Assembly: GCF_000317515.1 (NCBI RefSeq)
Contig: NC_019738.1
Location: forward strand, 7,032,001 to 7,096,000
DNA from: Allocoleopsis franciscana PCC 7113
Lineage (GTDB): Bacteria; Cyanobacteriota; Cyanobacteriia; Cyanobacteriales; Coleofasciculaceae
Length of the DNA: 64,000 nucleotides
Direction: 5' to 3'
In this document: piece by piece, positions 60,391-64,000 of the stretch
Layout: the number at the start of each line of letters is the position of its first letter
How positions within the stretch are numbered: position 1 is the stretch's first letter
Program-made: the position numbers and the translations under genes
The notes under the pieces: model-generated
What the model was told of the DNA's origin: nothing
The model's database searches: none
What the model saw: only the letters and a program-made list of their open reading frames with translations

Positions 60391-60441
60391 AGGGGGGAAC
60401 AAGAAAACTATCTGTAGCAAGCATTTAGTGAATTGGTATTA
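60391..60441. repeat. Dispersed repeat, right-end copy 2
   Basis: GGGGGAACAAGAAAA to TTGGTATTAG is about 90% identical over 50 bases to the right end of the element at 43968-44100. Upstream, CCCCCCTAGCCCCCCTT at about 60370-60386 can pair with the G-tract. The expected left terminal repeat is not recognisable, so the copy is partial. Confidence 0.65.
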
Positions 60442-60590
60442 GCGTTCTCCGAAGGAGTACTCACAACCTCCCGGTTTATAGCCGGATTGTGTGTAAGCTT
60501 CACCCGTTAGGGCGCGGGATAGAAAACTTGTAGGGATTTCAAGCTCTGTGCTGAACACCCTATAACTATACTACATAAATACTACAAATC
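60442..60590. other. Possible IS200/IS605 right-end remnant
   Basis: On the minus strand an open frame of about 37 codons ends GGCEYSFGER before TAA. The DNA carries short hairpins (CCGG-TTTATAG-CCGG near 60472 and CCCG/CGGG near 60507) followed by CTATAACTATACTACATAAATAC. This is the kind of 3' end seen in cyanobacterial IS605-type elements and their guide-RNA scaffolds, but the match is by memory and no tnpB body is present. Confidence 0.3.
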
Positions 60591-60733
60591 CTGTCAAGGA
60601 ATGAGAAAAAATATTTCCCCTCCTGTCTTTGAGGAATAATCTCAGGTCAGAATATCCCTAGGCTATTCAGAGGAGATGAGCGATAGAGACACTGTCCTGT
60701 GAAGATTACGCCATCCCCGATGGATATGGCATC

Positions 60734-62029
60734 ATGCATTCATCACGCCGACCCGTGGCAATTGATTTATTTGCCGGTGCCGGTGGCTTTTCCCTAGGGA
60801 TTGAGCAGGCGGGGTTTGATGTCGCTGTAGCAGTTGAACACGACCCGATTCATGGGTTAGTACATGCGTTCAACTTTCCCCAAACCAAGGTTTTATGTGC
60901 AGATGTCGCTCAATTGTCAGGTCAAGATATTCAGAAGGCTGTAGGAGAGTGGGCTGCGAAGAACAGGCAACCAACAGGAAGCCGTCATGATCCTCTCTCC
61001 ACAATTCCCATTGACTTAGTCTTTGGTGGGCCACCTTGCCAGGGATTCTCTGTGATTGGTAAACGTCAACTCGATGACGTACGTAACACCCTGATCTTTG
61101 AATTTTGCCGTATCGTGAAAGAACTTCAACCCCGCTACTTTGTGATGGAGAATGTACCGGGCTTACGGATGCCGAAATACTCCCCTATCCTAGAGCAGTT
61201 GATGTGTGAGTTTGAAGCGGCAGGGTATGAAATTACAGAACCAATACAGGTTTTGAATGCTGCTAATTTTGGTGTCCCGCAGCAGCGGCGACGTTTATTC
61301 GTACTGGGTACCCAGGTGGGACTGAACAAACTCACGTATCCTGAGCCAGATCTGCGATCGCCTTCTCAATATATAACCGTAAAAGATGCGATCGCAGATT
61401 TACCCAACCTCGATGATTTTGATGAACTCCACCATATAGACTCAATTCAACTCACCCCCGAACAACTGTACTCAATCCATGAGCAAGCGACAGTCTACGT
61501 CAAAAGACTGCGGGGTTTGTCCTGTGATCTCACTAATTTTGCCTATTCTCGATGGTGGAATCCAACGACGTTGACAAGTTCCATGCAAACTCGGCACACC
61601 GAACGGTCAATTGAGCGTTTTCAGGAGACACCCCCAGGAAAGATAGAATCAATCAGCCGCTTACGACGCCTAGATTGGCATAAACCTTGCTATACCTTAA
61701 GAGCTGGAACGGGTTCAGATCGTGGTGCTTATACCTCCCCTCGTCCCATTCATCCTGAGTACCCACGAGTAATTTCCGTGCGAGAGGCAGCGCGACTGCA
61801 CTCATTCCCCGACTGGTTCCGTTTCCACATCACCAAATGGCATGGTTTTCGAGAGGTCGGTAATGCCGTGCCCCCACTTTTAGCACGAGCCTTGGGTAGC
61901 CAAATCCTTGCCGCATTGGAGGTAAAACCCTTATTACCACAGGTATCTTTAGAACTTGGCAATCCTCAGTTGCTTAAATTGAGCCAGCTACAAGCATCCA
62001 AGTATTGGAAAGCAAAGATCGATGATTGA
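60734..62029 (+). CDS. DNA cytosine-5 methyltransferase
   Basis: A 431-aa C5-methyltransferase. Motif I is AIDLFAGAGGFSLGIEQAGFD; motif IV FGGPPCQGFSVIGKR has the catalytic Cys of PPCQG; motif VI is YFVMENVPGLR; motif VIII is FGVPQQRRRLFVLG; motif X is FREVGNAVPPLLARALG. The region between VIII and IX (about residues 205-300) is the target-recognition domain. No cognate restriction enzyme is adjacent, so it appears to be a solitary methylase. The opening resembles M.Ssp6803I, which modifies CGATCG, the core of HIP1; that assignment is inference from memory. Confidence 0.92.
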   Translation: MHSSRRPVAIDLFAGAGGFSLGIEQAGFDVAVAVEHDPIHGLVHAFNFPQTKVLCADVAQLSGQDIQKAVGEWAAKNRQPTGSRHDPLSTIPIDLVFGGPPCQGFSVIGKRQLDDVRNTLIFEFCRIVKELQPRYFVMENVPGLRMPKYSPILEQLMCEFEAAGYEITEPIQVLNAANFGVPQQRRRLFVLGTQVGLNKLTYPEPDLRSPSQYITVKDAIADLPNLDDFDELHHIDSIQLTPEQLYSIHEQATVYVKRLRGLSCDLTNFAYSRWWNPTTLTSSMQTRHTERSIERFQETPPGKIESISRLRRLDWHKPCYTLRAGTGSDRGAYTSPRPIHPEYPRVISVREAARLHSFPDWFRFHITKWHGFREVGNAVPPLLARALGSQILAALEVKPLLPQVSLELGNPQLLKLSQLQASKYWKAKIDD

Positions 62030-62252
62030 TGAACAGGAAGCGGAGAGGAATGATCAAGTCCGCATTAATGAGGAGCCTAATCGCTCGTTTTTCCGCTCCT
62101 GTGTGATGCTCAACTCCGTACTTACTTTAATCCGCGATCGCAAAAAGGATAGCTCGTTTTAAGGTGTGTCTATGAACCAAGAATCTCCGCCTTAAATGTG
62201 CGGAGAGTGCCAAGAATCACCTCAACTGCCACCTGCGATAGGTATGCCAGGG

Positions 62253-63317
62253 TTAGGTTTTAGGGGCGGCTTGCGCTTGCGCTTGTTCCCTCTTGCGTTT
62301 AGTTTTGGCCTTGAGGGCTTCTGCCTTTTGAGTCTTGCCAGCTTTCAAGGATCTAGGGGAAGTTTGAGAGGGGCGGGACTTGAGTTGGCGGAACTCAAAA
62401 ACATCCCTATCGGGTAAAAATGCCGCTTTGATTTCCACAAAAGATGCTTGCCCCTGCTGTTCTTTGTCCAGTTTGGGATTGAAGCGAAAAGGACGAATCG
62501 GCGAATCTTTCCAAATCACAGGAATGTGAGACGCCTTCATAAAGTTAACTTTCTGTTCGATTGGGGCTTCTTTGATATAGGTTAGGCGTTCCTCACTAAA
62601 GTTTTTCTGGATGGTGATACAAGGAGTCTGGCAAACAGGAATAAATTGCCACAGCCCAGACAGTTTAAATTCAAAATCCTGCAATTCCTGGTCTATGCTT
62701 AAGTTGCGGTTGTTTTCGGTTTCGGATTCAGGTTTTTCAGGAACTCTGTGGAAACCGACGACCTGAAAGCCGACTAAATAGGGCTGTTCGCGCTTAGGAA
62801 AGTGAATGATTTTAGGGTACACAATCAAGCGCTGTTGGGACTGCTCTGTGTTTTTTAGGTGTATTTTGAGAGCTTCAAAGGCTTTTTTGTGAGAGGAAGC
62901 ATAGAACAAAGGGTATTCTTTGTCACAGATTGTTATGTGTGCTTTTTTGTCCGAAAAGGTCACATCCCCAACAATAATCCCTACCGCCTGAAAGATGGCA
63001 TTGCTATTCTCTGGTAGTGAGGGATCAATTTCTGGGGAGGAAGTAGAAGCGCTTGAGCGCTTGATGGGTTTAAGTATCTTCCTGGTAGGTTCCTGTACGG
63101 GTGCAGGAGCTTCAACGGGTGCAGGAGCTTCAACAGGTACGGAGGCTTCAACGGTTGCGGGTACCTCAACAGATGGGGGTGGTGAGGAGGGAGAGGGCGG
63201 TGTTTCTGAAGCCTTTGAGCTTGGCTTAATCGCAACTAATTTTAGTTTGCTAGTGGCAGGTGCTGGCTCTGTATTTGGCGGAGTTGATTTTGGAGTTGGC
63301 TTCTTTTTCGGTGTCAT
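62253..63317 (-). CDS. Unknown protein with Pro/Ala/Glu repeats and basic tail
   Basis: A 354-aa protein in three parts. The N-terminal low-complexity region (about 1-100) is Pro/Ser/Ala-rich with imperfect six-residue tandem repeats (APAPVEAPAPVEAP-like) encoded by the 18-bp repeats at 63093-63170. A central domain (about 110-300) has mixed alpha/beta character, with stretches such as HITICDKEYPLFYASSHKKAFEALKIHL and EQPYLVGFQVVGFHRVPE. The C-terminus is strongly basic and Gln/Ala-rich (KTKRKREQAQAQAAPKT). The tail could bind nucleic acid. No known family recognised. It converges on the methyltransferase gene. Confidence 0.72.
   Translation of the reverse strand: MTPKKKPTPKSTPPNTEPAPATSKLKLVAIKPSSKASETPPSPSSPPPSVEVPATVEASVPVEAPAPVEAPAPVQEPTRKILKPIKRSSASTSSPEIDPSLPENSNAIFQAVGIIVGDVTFSDKKAHITICDKEYPLFYASSHKKAFEALKIHLKNTEQSQQRLIVYPKIIHFPKREQPYLVGFQVVGFHRVPEKPESETENNRNLSIDQELQDFEFKLSGLWQFIPVCQTPCITIQKNFSEERLTYIKEAPIEQKVNFMKASHIPVIWKDSPIRPFRFNPKLDKEQQGQASFVEIKAAFLPDRDVFEFRQLKSRPSQTSPRSLKAGKTQKAEALKAKTKRKREQAQAQAAPKT
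63093..63170. repeat. 18-bp imperfect tandem repeats in coding sequence
   Basis: About four units of GGTGCAGGAGCTTCAACG and variants in tandem on the plus strand, coding on the minus strand for Pro/Ala/Glu/Val hexapeptide units. The copy number could vary by slippage. Confidence 0.75.
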
Positions 63318-64000
63318 AGGAATGTGTTAGCTTATCTTTTCAATTCTAAAAGTTTGTCTTTAAAAACGAAGGTATTTATGGAACGCCAGCCTCAGGTGTC
63401 AATAACACGCTGCTGTTTCTTAATTCGTAAGGGCTATGACCGGTGGTGACCTCATTGCCGCAGACCTTTTTTCTAAATCTGAGTTGGCGCAGGTTTCGTG
63501 ACGTGCGATCATTACCTCAGAGTGGATGACATACTAAAAAAATACCCTATAGCGTTGTCAGTGGTGATATCACAGGTGATAGGGTCATTGTTTGGAGTCG
63601 TACTGACCACCCGCACGTATGATTGTGGAGTATGACACAAGTGAATCATTAATCACATTTATAACTTGCTGGATGCCAAGGTGCGTTGTTTCAATGCTCA
63701 AGTGCCTCTTTGGCTACAGTGGAACGACCATGAAGTCAAGAATAACGGCTATACTCGTCAGGTGATTGCAAATGATCACCGCAATACGAAAAAACATTGA
63801 TGTTTTAGCCCGTCGGGCCAAGCAAGCTTTTCTAGAGTACCAACCGATTCGCTATGATCCTAGAGACACAAAGCGCTAGATTATTCTAAGTGAGTGATTT
63901 ACATCACAGGGTGATAGAGTGTCTGTCACATTTCGTTTCAGGAGTGCATCACAGGAGCCATAACTCCCGATCACTGAAGATGTAGGTAATTGAACGGATA
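63318..64000. other. Gene-poor end with nested inverted repeat
   Basis: About 680 bases without a convincing gene. A nested inverted repeat stands out: ACCCTAT at 63544-63550 with ATAGGGT at 63579-63585, enclosing the perfect palindrome GTGATATCAC at 63564-63573. A similar TCACAGG(G)TGATAG motif recurs at about 63904. A 35-codon frame at 63772-63879 (MITAIRKNIDVLARRAKQAF) lacks a ribosome binding site and I do not call it. It may be regulatory DNA or a decayed gene. Confidence 0.45.

Noticed and set aside
60734-63317. Restriction-modification pair of the methyltransferase with the neighbouring basic protein
   Set aside because: The neighbour lacks nuclease motifs such as PD-(D/E)XK or HNH and is convergent, so a pair is not supported.
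63772-63879. 35-codon frame MITAIRKNIDVLARR near the window end
   Set aside because: No ribosome binding site and overlapped by another frame ending NTKKH; likely decayed DNA.

Overview
The window is chromosomal DNA of a cyanobacterium, most likely a filamentous one with a large, repeat-rich genome (Coleofasciculus/Microcoleus/Moorena-like; genus is inference). Evidence: photosynthesis genes (psbA for D1; petB and petD for cytochrome b6f, divergent from a ctpA-type protease), plastid-type isoprenoid and signalling families, many copies of the HIP1 octamer GCGATCGC, heptameric TTACCCA tandem repeats, and several short palindromic or MITE-like repeats of kinds common in cyanobacterial genomes.

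Layout. 0-0.6 kb: a palindromic repeat next to a truncated gene end. 0.6-6.4 kb: minus-strand genes, including a methyltransferase-HIT fusion, a zinc metallopeptidase, and a row of NPPY methyltransferase, haem-oxygenase-like di-iron protein and 2OG-Fe(II) oxygenase that could form a small modification cassette. 6.5-12.4 kb: HAD phosphatase, GHL10 glycosyl hydrolase, FAD monooxygenase and a long RluA pseudouridine synthase carrying a repeat-derived insert. 12.4-20.7 kb: an accessory island bounded by two SH3b secreted paralogues. It holds an UPF0175 antitoxin with a truncated DUF3368 toxin, an exact 26-bp direct repeat, a small XRE regulator, two overlapping AAA-like STAND ATPases (one with an N-terminal helical/HTH domain, one with C-terminal membrane helices), a PD-(D/E)XK nuclease and a tandem pair of small orphan paralogues.

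20.8-36.2 kb: housekeeping and photosynthetic genes (trmFO, FHA protein, site-2 protease, MBL-fold protein, ctpA, petBD, glycosyltransferase, RDD/pentapeptide protein, M23 peptidase, tRNA-Arg(CCG)). 36.3-47 kb: LRR-kinase, AI-2E transporter, GH31 glucosidase, psbA (E130 form), a DUF1838 protein, dxr, codA. 47-57.8 kb: P450, GNAT, padR-rbsK, BioD/DRTGG protein, an EbsA-like protein, a degraded patatin locus, and leuA divergent from a GntR/FCD regulator with a strong palindromic operator candidate between them. 57.8-60.7 kb: a mosaic of broken and small genes, long perfect palindromes and a divergent second-type bL12. 60.7-64 kb: a cytosine-5 DNA methyltransferase, possibly the HIP1-core enzyme, an unknown basic Pro-rich protein and a gene-poor end.

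Functional links: CtpA would trim the D1 C-terminus encoded by psbA in the same window; petB and petD encode the core of cytochrome b6f; the island at 12.4-20.7 kb is the best candidate for an undescribed conflict or sensing system, although no function is proven by sequence alone.
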